DNA of 31,721 bases from JBPYFK01 sp051984675 (GCA_051984675.1 JBPYFK010000105.1:1-31721); one strand, 5' to 3'. Shown: positions 15,733 to 23,774, counted from the first letter of the stretch. Numbers and translations: made by a program. Notes: a model not told the origin generated them from the sequence alone.

Positions 15733-16539
15733 ATGCCAGACAGCGCACTGGAACGGATCAATACGGGGGTCGCGCACCCAGCGAGACTCTACGACTACCT
15801 GTTGGGTGGCAAGGACAACTTCCAGGTCGATCGCGACGCCGCCGAGCGTGCGTACGCAGGCTATCCCGGTGGCGTGGAAGGCGTGCGCCAGCACGCCCGC
15901 GCCCAGCGCGCCTACCTCGAACGCAGTGTGCGGCACCTCGCTCAGGACGTCGGTATTCGGCAGTTCCTGGACGTCGGCACGGGCATCCCCACGGTGAACA
16001 ACACGCATGAGGTCGCGCAACGCGTGGCGCCCGAATCACGGGTGGTCTATGTCGACAACGACCCGATCGTCCTCGTACACGCCCGAGCACTTCTGAGCAG
16101 CACAAGCGAGGGCGCCACCGCATACATCGATGCTGATCTGCACGACGTCGGCAACATCCTGGAGCAGGCCGCCAAGACGCTGGACCTCGAACAGCCCATC
16201 GCGGTGAGCATGCTCGGGATTCTGCACTTCTTCGAAGCGGAGGACGCCTACGGTCGCGTGCGGCAGCTCATGGAAGGCATGCCTTCGGGGAGCCACCTGT
16301 CCATCGCTCATCTGGCCAGCGACGTCCTGCCCGAAATGGTCGACGCGTGCCGCTCGATGAGCCAGGACTTTCCTGTCCCCGTCATTCCGCGCAGCACCGC
16401 CGAAGTCGGCCGCTTCTTCGACGGGCTCGACATGCTGGAACCGGGTGTGGTCCAGGTACACCACTGGCGGCCGGGAACCCAGGACATCGCCGCTGACAAG
16501 GCCGTTCCAGTCCACGTCGGGCTAGCCCGGAAGAACTAG
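15733..16539 (+). CDS. SAM-dependent methyltransferase, DUF574 (Methyltransf_19) family
   Basis: A 268-residue class I methyltransferase of an actinomycete-expanded family. The family hallmark HPARLYDYLLGGKDNF is at 15-30. The SAM-binding glycine motif FLDVGTGIPT is at 78-87, followed by the acidic strand VVYVDNDPIVL and the post-motif SMLGILHFF. Length is normal. The ATG follows GGAAGGAGAG, a strong ribosome site. Substrates in this family are mostly unknown. The gene stands alone between divergent and convergent neighbours. Confidence 0.9.
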   Translation: MPDSALERINTGVAHPARLYDYLLGGKDNFQVDRDAAERAYAGYPGGVEGVRQHARAQRAYLERSVRHLAQDVGIRQFLDVGTGIPTVNNTHEVAQRVAPESRVVYVDNDPIVLVHARALLSSTSEGATAYIDADLHDVGNILEQAAKTLDLEQPIAVSMLGILHFFEAEDAYGRVRQLMEGMPSGSHLSIAHLASDVLPEMVDACRSMSQDFPVPVIPRSTAEVGRFFDGLDMLEPGVVQVHHWRPGTQDIAADKAVPVHVGLARKN

Positions 16540-16603
16540 GGAGCGGTCACACGGCGAACGGCCGCGAATGGTTGAATGAGCGACCCGGTTCGCGCTGGTC
16601 AGC

Positions 16604-16663
16604 CTACAAGTCAGCGGCGAGTTGCTCAGCGGTCGAGATCCGACCATCACTGTCCAAGTTGGA
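16604..16663 (-). pseudogene. possible C-terminal EF-hand remnant
   Basis: One minus-strand frame ending in TAG at 16604 reads NLDSDGRISTAE followed by QLAADL. This fits the EF-hand calcium loop (D/N-x-D-x-D-G-x-I-x-x-x-E) at all key positions, and the loop lies at 16625-16660. It overlaps the last codons of the M56 gene in another frame and has no start of its own. It looks like the tail of a lost EF-hand protein, or a chance match. The remaining gap 16540-16603 shows nothing. Confidence 0.3.
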
Positions 16664-17606
16664 CGATGCTGTGCCGCGTCCCGGGTGCGGCGGCGCGGTC
16701 GAAGAGTTCGTCACCGGAGTGCTGAACGACGGCGGTGGCCAGGGTGCCGGCGACGAGCAGGGTGGCCATGCCGGTCTGGGCGAGCGGCCGGCGCGGCTGC
16801 GGTGGCGCGAGTAGCGCCCGCACGCGCTGCGGGACGTCGCCGCCGGTGGCGGCCGGAGCGAGGGCGTCACCCGCGCGAGCGCCGTCGCGCTTGAGCAGCG
16901 CGACGCGGGCGATCGTGCGGGCGACCAGGCGCCGGTCACCGACGATGTCGGCGGCGTCTTCGTCGGCCCAACGCTCGACGGCGTGACGGATCGTCCCAGC
17001 CGTGGGGTGCAGCAGCGGATTGATGGCGGCGGCGAGATCGGCGGCCAGGGTCCACCAGATGTGCCGGTGATCCAGATGGGACCGCTCATGGGCGAGCACG
17101 ACCCGACGCTCGTCGGGGGCGAGGGCTTCCAGCAGGCCGGAGGTGACAACCATACGCCCAGCCGGGGCAGGGGTGGTGAACGCCTCCACCTGGGCGCTGT
17201 CAAGCACGACGACCGGGCTCGCCGATCCCACGCCGGACGCTCCCCGGTAGGCGGCGAGAAGCGCGCGCACTCGTCGTACGATCATGACCGTCGCCCAACC
17301 AGTGACAGCCGCCAGCAGTACGACGCTGGTGACCGCCACCGGCCCGGGCACCGGATCGGCGGCCCGCAGGCTGGGCGCTGACCAGCGGCCGAGCGTGGCG
17401 ACCACGGGAATCTGACCCACCCACGTGGCGGCCAGCACCGCGAGGACGAACACGCTGGAGCCGGCCATCCCAAGACTGGCGGGCGCGAGAAGCCGGACGG
17501 CGGCGCGCGGGGGAAGCCTCCGGCCCAGCCGCGGCGCGGTGGCGGCGAAGCCGAGGCAGGCGAGGATCGCCACGCAGACAGCCACCACGCAGACAGCTGG
17601 AGTCAT
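16647..17606 (-). CDS. M56-family (BlaR1-like) membrane metalloprotease
   Basis: A 319-residue integral membrane zinc protease. It has hydrophobic helices at about 4-22, 42-62, 88-108 and 276-292. The zinc motif is H173-E-R-S-H177 in VVLAHERSHLDHRH; the downstream acidic motif ERWADEDAAD (about 211-220) supplies the third ligand in this family. There is no extracellular penicillin-binding domain, so it is the short actinobacterial form and not a full BlaR1 sensor. Its ATG overlaps the BlaI stop (ATGA). By analogy it should relieve BlaI repression on envelope stress, probably by proteolysis; the signal is unknown. Confidence 0.87.
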   Translation of the reverse strand: MTPAVCVVAVCVAILACLGFAATAPRLGRRLPPRAAVRLLAPASLGMAGSSVFVLAVLAATWVGQIPVVATLGRWSAPSLRAADPVPGPVAVTSVVLLAAVTGWATVMIVRRVRALLAAYRGASGVGSASPVVVLDSAQVEAFTTPAPAGRMVVTSGLLEALAPDERRVVLAHERSHLDHRHIWWTLAADLAAAINPLLHPTAGTIRHAVERWADEDAADIVGDRRLVARTIARVALLKRDGARAGDALAPAATGGDVPQRVRALLAPPQPRRPLAQTGMATLLVAGTLATAVVQHSGDELFDRAAAPGTRHSIVQLGQ

Positions 17607-17983
17607 GGCGATTCCCCGGAGTCAAGCAGGCTGCGCAGGAGGCGCTCGTCCTCATCACTGAGGGTGCCGACGAAGTGGGTCAAGGCCGCGGTGCGGTCGT
17701 CGTCGGCGTCCAGCACGCGCTGCATGCGCCGGGCTGTCACTTCGGCCGCGTCCCGGATGACCGAGTAGACGTAGCCCTTGCCGGCCTGCCGGCGCGTGAC
17801 TACCCCTTTGTCGTGCAGGCGGGTGAGCACCGTCATGACGGTGGTGTACGCCAAGTCCCCGTCCAGCGCCTCGCGGACCTGCGCCGGCGTCATCGCCGCA
17901 TCGCTGGCGGCGAGGGCGGCGCAGATGTCGCGTTCCAGGCTCCCACGGGCTCGCCGCGCCGCCATCCGATCCCCACTCCCCAT
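17603..17983 (-). CDS. blaI: BlaI/MecI/CopY-family transcriptional repressor
   Basis: A penicillinase-repressor-type winged-helix protein. The DNA-binding domain includes LERDICAALAASDAAMTPAQVREAL and DLAYTTVMTVLTRLHDKGVVTRRQAGKGYVY, the canonical BlaI recognition region. A dimerisation tail with acidic residues follows. The open frame starts at ATG 17983, only 3 bp from the first operator, which would imply a leaderless message. ATG 17965 (MAARRARG) has GGGGAG upstream and is a good alternative. The gene leads a coupled pair with the M56 protease and is divergent from the PAP2 gene. The two operators in between indicate autoregulation and control of the phosphatase. Confidence 0.9.
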   Translation of the reverse strand: MGSGDRMAARRARGSLERDICAALAASDAAMTPAQVREALDGDLAYTTVMTVLTRLHDKGVVTRRQAGKGYVYSVIRDAAEVTARRMQRVLDADDDRTAALTHFVGTLSDEDERLLRSLLDSGESP

Positions 17984-17986
17984 CGC

Positions 17987-18005
17987 TACTACGTTTATCG
18001 TAGTA
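17987..18005. promoter_or_regulatory. BlaI operator 1
   Basis: TACTACGTTTATCGTAGTA is a near-perfect 19-bp dyad (TACTAC-N7-GTAGTA; the arms extend to 7 bp with CG). It matches the TACTAC..GTAGTA operators described for actinobacterial BlaI. It lies directly against the blaI start and probably covers the blaI -10 region. Confidence 0.8.
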
Positions 18006-18023
18006 ACATCGCCCGAGTGTTGT

Positions 18024-18042
18024 TACTACGCAGAGTGTAGTA
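18024..18042. promoter_or_regulatory. BlaI operator 2
   Basis: TACTACGCAGAGTGTAGTA has the same TACTAC-N7-GTAGTA layout as operator 1. Its centre is 37 bp from the centre of the first, and it lies 51 bp before the PAP2 start, where a PAP2 promoter would be. Two spaced operators would allow joint repression of both divergent units. Confidence 0.78.
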
Positions 18043-18092
18043 GCACGTCGGGTAGGGCGCTGATGGCGCATGTGGAAGGCGGAACCTGATCC

Positions 18093-18689
18093 ATGGTCGT
18101 GAACGATACGAGCCTGTTCTCCGCGATCAACGACTTCGCGGTGCGCACGCCGTGGCTGCACGGCCCCTTGGCGGCTTACGCCAACTACGGGATCGTGCTG
18201 TTCGCGGTGTTGCTGGCGGCGGGCCTGTGGGTCGCCCGCGAACGCGGATATCCGCCGGCAATGGCAGCGGCGCTCTGGGCGCCGATCGGGATGCTGCTTG
18301 CGCTCGCGATCAACCAACCGATCGCGAGCGCCGTGGGCGAGGTGCGTCCATGCGCCGCGCTTCCGCGCGTCCTGGTCCTCGCCACCTGCACCAGCGACTT
18401 CTCGTTCCCGAGTGACCACGCGGTGATGGCCGGCGCGATCACCGCCGGCCTGCTGCTGGTCACCCGCCGGCTGCTGGCGTGGATCACGGTCCTGGCCGCG
18501 CTGCTGATGGCTTTCGCTCGTGTCTACGTCGCCGTCCACTACCCGCACGACGTCGTCGCCGGGCTACTCGTCGGCGCCGCGATCAGCTTGCTCGGCTGGC
18601 TGCTCCTGCGTACCGCACTCACCCGCGCCGTCGAGGCGATGGAAAACACCCGCCTGCGCCCGCTACTCACCGCTGTCCCGCGCAGCTGA
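18093..18689 (+). CDS. PAP2-superfamily phosphatase, likely undecaprenyl-pyrophosphate type
   Basis: A 198-residue membrane phosphatase with about five helices. PAP2 motif C2 is PSDH (106-109) and motif C3 is R143-x5-H149-x3-D153 (ARVYVAVHYPHD). Motif C1 ends normally in R85-P86, but the expected lysine seven residues earlier is A78, so C1 is degenerate. Related BcrC-like enzymes dephosphorylate undecaprenyl pyrophosphate in cell-wall lipid recycling. Placement opposite a BlaI/M56 pair with shared operators supports an envelope-stress role. Substrate is inferred, not shown. Confidence 0.85.
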   Translation: MVVNDTSLFSAINDFAVRTPWLHGPLAAYANYGIVLFAVLLAAGLWVARERGYPPAMAAALWAPIGMLLALAINQPIASAVGEVRPCAALPRVLVLATCTSDFSFPSDHAVMAGAITAGLLLVTRRLLAWITVLAALLMAFARVYVAVHYPHDVVAGLLVGAAISLLGWLLLRTALTRAVEAMENTRLRPLLTAVPRS

Positions 18690-18718
18690 CCCGATCACGG
18701 GCTTCCAAGAAGATCGGC

Positions 18719-19267
18719 TCACTCCTCTGGGCTGGAGGTGGTCTCGGTTGCGGATGTGGCGGGTGTGGTCGGCTTGACGGCACGTCGCGGTACGGCTCCG
18801 CCCACGCTGAACCGGCCGAGCGCGAACGCGGCCAGGAACAGCACCACCGCACCCAGGCCGTAGAACAGCCCGACCTCGGTAACGCTGACGCCCAGCACGC
18901 TGTGCGCGACGGGTGTGCCGGGGCCGGAGCTGAACAGCAAGCTCAGCGAAGGCCCGACAATGAACCACGCGCCGCCCGCGGCAGCGAGCCACCCGAACAG
19001 GAGGCCGGTGACGCGGTGGCGGGCCAACACCAGTCCCAGCCCGCCGATGATCGAGGCCGCAGCCGGCAGTATCTCCAGGTAGAAGCGTGGCCAGGTGAAG
19101 GTCCACGCGGCGCCCGGGGTGTACGCGTAGCCGAACTGGGGTCCCCAGAACGGAGCCAGACCACCCCAAATGCCCAACAGCACGAGTAAGAATCCGCTGA
19201 TGGCGCCGCGGCTGCGCGGCACGTGCCACACATCCCTCGCCGCATGCTGACCACTGATGCTGGCCAT
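18719..19267 (-). CDS. four-helix membrane protein of unknown function
   Basis: A 182-residue protein. After a short polar N-terminus there are four hydrophobic segments (about 20-37, 63-81, 86-106 and 130-150). The first extracellular loop is aromatic-rich (PFWGPQFGYAYTPGAAWTFTWPRFYLEILP). The C-terminus is a Thr/Ser/Pro-rich tail. The ATG follows GGGAGGTGAG. I recognise no named family. It converges with the PAP2 gene, 29 bp apart. Confidence 0.72.
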   Translation of the reverse strand: MASISGQHAARDVWHVPRSRGAISGFLLVLLGIWGGLAPFWGPQFGYAYTPGAAWTFTWPRFYLEILPAAASIIGGLGLVLARHRVTGLLFGWLAAAGGAWFIVGPSLSLLFSSGPGTPVAHSVLGVSVTEVGLFYGLGAVVLFLAAFALGRFSVGGAVPRRAVKPTTPATSATETTSSPEE

Positions 19268-19322
19268 CGGTGCTCACCTCCCGTTGACCGGGCGGACGCG
19301 GCACGCGACGGAAACACCCGCC

Positions 19323-19631
19323 GTGGAGGCCGGCGTCCACACGCCGTGTCCTCCTTCTCCCCCTACGGTACGACACACTGGTCACGCGGTCGGGGTAAGC
19401 GTCTTCGCCACCAGGCCGCGCGTGCCGGAGCCCGTCTTTGTCGCCGACCTGCTGGCCGGCCGGGTCCAGCGCGTCGCCCAACGCCAGGGCGTGGAGGTCC
19501 CGGGCCATGTGCTCGGGTGTGGACGTGTCTCGCTGATCACCGGTGGGCCCACCCCGGGTTGTCGCGTGCTAAGCCTCTGCTTCCCGCACGCCTTGTGCCC
19601 CGCGTGTCAGGAGGAGCAGGGCGTCCACTAG
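19323..19631 (+). CDS. uncertain small open frame or gene fragment
   Basis: A 102-codon frame from a GTG, in the 300-bp gap between the membrane protein and the TetR gene. From about 19390 to 19550 its codons end in G or C almost throughout, as in the real genes here, reading VGVSVFATRPRVPEPVFVADLLAGRVQRVAQRQGVEVPG. There is no ribosome site and no recognisable family. Its 3' end overlaps the convergent TetR gene by 63 bp. It could be an eroded gene. Nothing else is visible in the gap. Confidence 0.25.
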   Translation: MEAGVHTPCPPSPPTVRHTGHAVGVSVFATRPRVPEPVFVADLLAGRVQRVAQRQGVEVPGHVLGCGRVSLITGGPTPGCRVLSLCFPHALCPACQEEQGVH

Positions 19632-20159
19632 ATCGTCCACAGTGGATCCCGTGGCGAGCCGGCGCAGCTGCGTCCCGACGACAAGCGCGACGACCGCCCG
19701 CGCGGTCCGCTCGGCGTCGGGCACGCCGAGCGCGGTCAGGATCGTGGCGGCGAGATGGTCGTAGGCGGCGAACGCCTCGCTGGCGGCTGGACGCAGCTGC
19801 GGGTCGCATCCGGCCTGGATGTAGAGCTCGAACGGCGCGATGTGTTCGCTGTCGAAGCTGGTGTTGGCCGCCACTTGACCGACCAGGGCGCTGGCGTCGG
19901 CCACCGAGATCCCGCTGGCCCGCTGCTGCTCCGCGAGATCGGTGAACCGCCGGGTCTCCTCGGAGACGAAATGCAGCAGGCTTTCCCGCAGCAGCTCCTG
20001 CTGCGTGGCGAAGTGGTAGGTGACCGAGCCCAGCGACACTCCCGCTTCCTTGGCGATGCGGCGGTTCGTGACCGCCGAGACGCCGTGCTCGCCGATGATC
20101 CGCAGCACGGCGCGGATGATCCGCTGGCGGATGTCGGCGGGCTTGGCCATGCGGATCAT
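19569..20159 (-). CDS. TetR-family transcriptional regulator
   Basis: A 196-residue TetR repressor. The N-terminal helix-turn-helix is RQRIIRAVLRIIGEHGVSAVTNRRIAKEAGVSLGSVTYHFATQQ in the standard arrangement (recognition helix near residues 40-50). It is followed by the all-helical ligand domain. ATG 20159 overlaps the amidase stop as ATGA, arguing for that start and for coupling; ATG 20150 (MAKPAD) is the alternative. It is the last gene of an amidase-TetR unit whose promoter region contains a 26-bp palindrome, so autoregulation is likely. The ligand is probably the amidase substrate or product. Confidence 0.88.
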   Translation of the reverse strand: MIRMAKPADIRQRIIRAVLRIIGEHGVSAVTNRRIAKEAGVSLGSVTYHFATQQELLRESLLHFVSEETRRFTDLAEQQRASGISVADASALVGQVAANTSFDSEHIAPFELYIQAGCDPQLRPAASEAFAAYDHLAATILTALGVPDAERTARAVVALVVGTQLRRLATGSTVDDLVDALLLLTRGAQGVREAEA

Positions 20160-21577
20160 CCTCCCACCGCAGGCGAGCCGGTGGGCCAGCGGTCGTGCCA
20201 CCGCTGGTCCGCTTCCAACTGGGCCGCCAGCGAGACGAGGAGTGGTTCGCTGTGCGGCGGGCCGAGCAGCTGCGCCCCGAGCGGGAGACCAGTCGGGGTG
20301 CATCCGGCCGGCACGTTGACCGCTGGCCAGCCCAGCACGTTCCACGGCCAGGCGTACGGGCACGCCGCGATCATCGCCTTGTCGGTCTCCCAGTTCGACA
20401 GGCCGGCCATCGCGCCCACCGGCGGCGGTGGGGTCGCCGTGGTGGGGGTGAGGACGACGTCGAATCGGCGGAAGATCGCTCCGACCTGACGGCGTAAGGG
20501 TGTTTCGGCCGCACGGGCCAACCGGAGCACGCTGCCGCCGAGGAGGCGGCCCTGGCGGGCGTTGTGCCGCGTCCTCGGGTCCAGCAGGCTCACGTCGGGC
20601 ACCCGCGTCAACCAGTCCCGCACACCGGCCGAGGCGCGCGGGACGAACGTCAGCCCGATCAGACCGTAGCTCGGGTCGCTTTCGGACACGTCGTGTCCGA
20701 GGCTGGCCAACTCGTGGGCCAGCCGCTCGACCGTCGACCGGACGGTCGGGTCCAGCGGCCGGGGCGTCGCCGTGAACGCGCTGCGCAGCGACAGGGCGAT
20801 CCGTAGCCGTCCCGGGTCCCTGCGGGTCGCCGGCAGGACCGGCACGGCCGGAGGCTGGTACCGGTCGCCGGGGTGGTTGCCGCCGGCGGCCTCCAGCAGC
20901 AGCGCGGCATCGGCGACCGAGCGGGCCAGCGGGCCGAACACGGTCAGACCGTGGAACGACTCGGCGTCCGGCCAGGTCGAGATCCGGCCGCGCTGCGGCT
21001 TGATGCCGACCAGGTGCGTCCATGCCGCCGGAATCCGCACCGAACCGGCGCCGTCGGACCCCATCGCCGCCGGGACGAGGCCCGCCGCGACAGCAGCGGC
21101 TGCGCCGCCGGACGACCCGCCCGGCGTGTGGTCGAGGTGCCACGGGTTGCGGGTGTCGCCCCACGCCCGCCCTTCGGTGAACGGCCATTGCCCGAGTTCG
21201 CACGCGTTGGTCTTGCCCACGATGATCGCCCCGGCCGCACGCAGCCGGGCCACCGCGTGCCCGTCGGCGGTCTTGGGTGGGAAATCGCCAGCACAGCCGA
21301 AGGCGGTGGGTTCGCCCGCCACGTCGGTGTCGTCCTTGACCGCGACCGGCACACCCAGCAGAGCAAGCCGTTCACCGGCGGCCAGTCGCCGATCGGCGGC
21401 GTCGGCCTCGACCAGCGCCGACTCAGCGCGGACCCGGCAGAACGCGTTCACGGTGGAACGCGTGGCCTCGATCCGGTTGAGCGCGCGTTCGACCAGAGCG
21501 CGGGACGAGCAGTGCCCCTCCGCGAGGGCGCGAGCCTGTTCAGCCAGCCCCTCGGGTAAGTGCGCGGAACTGGACAT
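20156..21577 (-). CDS. amidase, amidase-signature family
   Basis: A 473-residue serine amidase. The Ser-cisSer-Lys triad is readable: K81 in VAVKDD, cis-Ser S155 in TPGGSSGG, and nucleophile S179 in GSDGAGSVRIPA. Family length is normal and there is no signal peptide, so it is cytoplasmic. It could hydrolyse aliphatic or aromatic amides; it is not visibly part of GatCAB, since no gatC or gatB is nearby. The ATG follows GGAGGTG. It is coupled to the TetR gene downstream and lies 98 bp downstream of the aldehyde oxidoreductase operon on the same strand. Confidence 0.9.
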   Translation of the reverse strand: MSSSAHLPEGLAEQARALAEGHCSSRALVERALNRIEATRSTVNAFCRVRAESALVEADAADRRLAAGERLALLGVPVAVKDDTDVAGEPTAFGCAGDFPPKTADGHAVARLRAAGAIIVGKTNACELGQWPFTEGRAWGDTRNPWHLDHTPGGSSGGAAAAVAAGLVPAAMGSDGAGSVRIPAAWTHLVGIKPQRGRISTWPDAESFHGLTVFGPLARSVADAALLLEAAGGNHPGDRYQPPAVPVLPATRRDPGRLRIALSLRSAFTATPRPLDPTVRSTVERLAHELASLGHDVSESDPSYGLIGLTFVPRASAGVRDWLTRVPDVSLLDPRTRHNARQGRLLGGSVLRLARAAETPLRRQVGAIFRRFDVVLTPTTATPPPPVGAMAGLSNWETDKAMIAACPYAWPWNVLGWPAVNVPAGCTPTGLPLGAQLLGPPHSEPLLVSLAAQLEADQRWHDRWPTGSPAVGG

Positions 21578-21592
21578 CGGTCACCTCCGCCA

Positions 21593-21618
21593 GTACTGTT
21601 CGTTCGAACGAACAGTAC
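21593..21618. promoter_or_regulatory. 26-bp perfect palindrome, TetR operator candidate
   Basis: The half-site GTACTGTTCGTTC is followed exactly by its reverse complement, with the centre between 21605 and 21606. It begins 15 bp upstream of the amidase ATG, covering the expected promoter or leader. Long perfect palindromes with a TTCGAA core are typical TetR sites, and the TetR gene is in the same transcription unit. Confidence 0.8.
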
Positions 21619-21674
21619 CTCAGGATGCGGCTACGGGGCACGCCGGAACGCGGTCGCGGACTTGGCTTCCCCCG

Positions 21675-23774
21675 TCAGGAAAGAAACTTGTCGAGCGTGA
21701 TCGGCAGATCGCGGACGCGGATGCCGGTGGCGTGGTAGGCGGCGTTGGCGATCGCGGCGGCGGTGCCGACGATCCCGAGTTCGCCGATGCCTTTGGACCC
21801 CATCGGGTTGACGTAGGGGTCGTCCTCGTCCAACCAGTCCACGTCGACGGTGGGCACGTCCGCGTGCGTGCTGATGTGGTACTCCGCGAAGTCCTGGTTG
21901 ACCACATGCCCGAAGCGGGGATCGCGGAATCCGTCCTCATGCAGCGCCATCGACAGCCCCCAGGTCATGCCACCGATGAGCTGCGAGCGTGCCGTCGTCG
22001 GGTTGATGATCCGTCCGGCGGCGAAGATCCCGAGCAGCCGGGACACCCGGAGTTCGCCGGTGTGCTCGTGAACGCGCACCTCGGCGAACTGGGCACCGAA
22101 ACTGTGCATCGAGTAGTACTGGGTATAGGGGTTGTCCGGTTCGTCGGCGGTGACCTCAAGGCCCTCAGCCGGCAGCACGCCCCCGTGTTCGGACATCAGC
22201 CGTTCCCGCAGTGCCAGGGCGGCTGCCACGATGGCGGAGCCCCAGCACGTGATGCCGGTGCTTCCTCCCTCGATCGCTGCCGGCGGCAGCTCGGTGTCGC
22301 CGATGCGCATGTCGACCTCGTCGAAGGGGACTTCCAGCGCGTCGGCGGCGATCTGCCGTAGCGCGGTCCAGGTACCGGTGCCGATGTCCATGGCGGCGAT
22401 CCGCACCACGTGCTTGCCGCCCGGCGTGACCTGGATCGTCGCGGAGGAGCCGGGAAGCCGGAACACCGGATACGTCGAGGCGGCGACTCCGCTGCCGACC
22501 AGCCACCCGCCCTCGCGGCGCGCCCGTGGGTTGGGGGCGCGGTCCTGCCAGCCGAACCGGTGGGCGCCTTCGCGCAAGCAGGCCACCAGGTTGCGGCTGG
22601 AGTAGGGCAGCCCTGTCTCCGGGTCGAGGTCCGGTTCGTTGCGGATGCGGAACTCGACGGGGTCAAGGCCGCAGGCCGACGCCATCTCGTCCATGGCCGA
22701 CTCCAGCGCGAACATGCCGGGCGCCTCGCCCGGCGCCCGCATGAACGTTGGCGGCTGCACGTCCAGCGGCACCAGCCGGTGTGCCGTGTGCCGGTTGGGG
22801 CAGGCATACATCATCCGCGTGCACACGGCCGTCTGTTCGGCGAACTCCTTGAGCTTCGCGGTCTCCTCGATCACGTCGTGGCTGATGGCGGTCAGCCTGC
22901 CCTGCGGGTCGGCCGCGAGTCGGATGTGCTGCACGGTGGGCGTGCGGAAGCCGACCAGGGCGAACATCTGCTGCCGGGTGAGGGCCAGCTTCACCGGCCG
23001 CGGCGTGACCAGCTTGGCCGCCATGGCGGCGAGCACCACGTTGGAGTGCGGGAGCCCCTTGGACCCGAACCCGCCGCCGGTGTGCGGGCAGATCACCCGC
23101 ACCCGCTGTGGGTCGAGGCCGAACAGCGACGCCAGTGTCTGCTGAACCCAGCTGACCCCCTGGGTCGCGTCATACAGCGTGAGCACGTCGTCGGTCCAGA
23201 CGGCGATGGTGGCGTGCGGTTCCAGCGGGTTGTTGATCTCGCGCGGTGTCGAGTAGGTCGCGTCGAGGGTGACCGACGCCGAGGTCAGCGCGGTCAGGAC
23301 GTCGCCTTGGTCGGTGTCGGTGTCGAACCACGGGTTGACGTGGTCCGGGGCGTAAAGCCGCGGGTGGTCGGGCCGGAACTCGGTGTCGTGCGTGATTTCC
23401 GTGCAGTCCAGGCGCACCAGGGCCGCGGCGTGGCGCGCGGCTTCCGGGCTGTCCGCGATGACCCCGCCGACCAGTTGGCCCCGGAAAGCGATCTGATCGG
23501 ACTGCAGGATCGCCAACTCGGCGTCCTCAGTGGACGCCAGGCTCGGGGCGTTCCGGTGCGTGAACACGGTCAGCACGCCCGGCTGGCGGAGCGCTTCCGT
23601 GGCGTCCACGGCGCCGAGACGACCGGCTGTGATGGGCGCCTGCAGCGGGTAGAGGTACGCGGGCCGGTCGACCGGCTGCTCGTAGGCGTAGCGGGCCTGG
23701 CCCTTGACCTTGTCCGGGCCTTCCACCCGGGGCATTGGCACGCCGACGGCACGGGTAGGGGTGATGGTGGTCAA
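21675..23774 (-). CDS. aldehyde oxidoreductase, molybdopterin-binding large subunit (PaoC/YagR type)
   Basis: A 699-residue member of the xanthine oxidase family. It opens with the usual PMPRVEGPDKVKGQARYAYE. Molybdenum-cofactor segments follow: CPHTGGGFGSKG (about 210-221), MRAPGEAPGMFALESAMDE and GSTGITCWGSA. The catalytic glutamate sits near the C-terminus in GSKGIGELG. A role in oxidising aldehydes, with electrons passed to the partner Fe-S/FAD subunits, is expected. The start is an unusual TTG at 23774, chosen because GAGGAG lies 5 bp upstream; no ATG or GTG nearby has a ribosome site. It is the third gene of a small-medium-large operon, set apart from the medium subunit by a 73-bp tandem repeat array. 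Confidence 0.9.
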   Translation of the reverse strand: MTTITPTRAVGVPMPRVEGPDKVKGQARYAYEQPVDRPAYLYPLQAPITAGRLGAVDATEALRQPGVLTVFTHRNAPSLASTEDAELAILQSDQIAFRGQLVGGVIADSPEAARHAAALVRLDCTEITHDTEFRPDHPRLYAPDHVNPWFDTDTDQGDVLTALTSASVTLDATYSTPREINNPLEPHATIAVWTDDVLTLYDATQGVSWVQQTLASLFGLDPQRVRVICPHTGGGFGSKGLPHSNVVLAAMAAKLVTPRPVKLALTRQQMFALVGFRTPTVQHIRLAADPQGRLTAISHDVIEETAKLKEFAEQTAVCTRMMYACPNRHTAHRLVPLDVQPPTFMRAPGEAPGMFALESAMDEMASACGLDPVEFRIRNEPDLDPETGLPYSSRNLVACLREGAHRFGWQDRAPNPRARREGGWLVGSGVAASTYPVFRLPGSSATIQVTPGGKHVVRIAAMDIGTGTWTALRQIAADALEVPFDEVDMRIGDTELPPAAIEGGSTGITCWGSAIVAAALALRERLMSEHGGVLPAEGLEVTADEPDNPYTQYYSMHSFGAQFAEVRVHEHTGELRVSRLLGIFAAGRIINPTTARSQLIGGMTWGLSMALHEDGFRDPRFGHVVNQDFAEYHISTHADVPTVDVDWLDEDDPYVNPMGSKGIGELGIVGTAAAIANAAYHATGIRVRDLPITLDKFLS

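Noticed and set aside
20156..21577. Amidase as GatA of the tRNA amidotransferase
   Set aside because: The triad fits both, but there are no gatB or gatC neighbours, and a dedicated TetR gene and operator point to catabolism.
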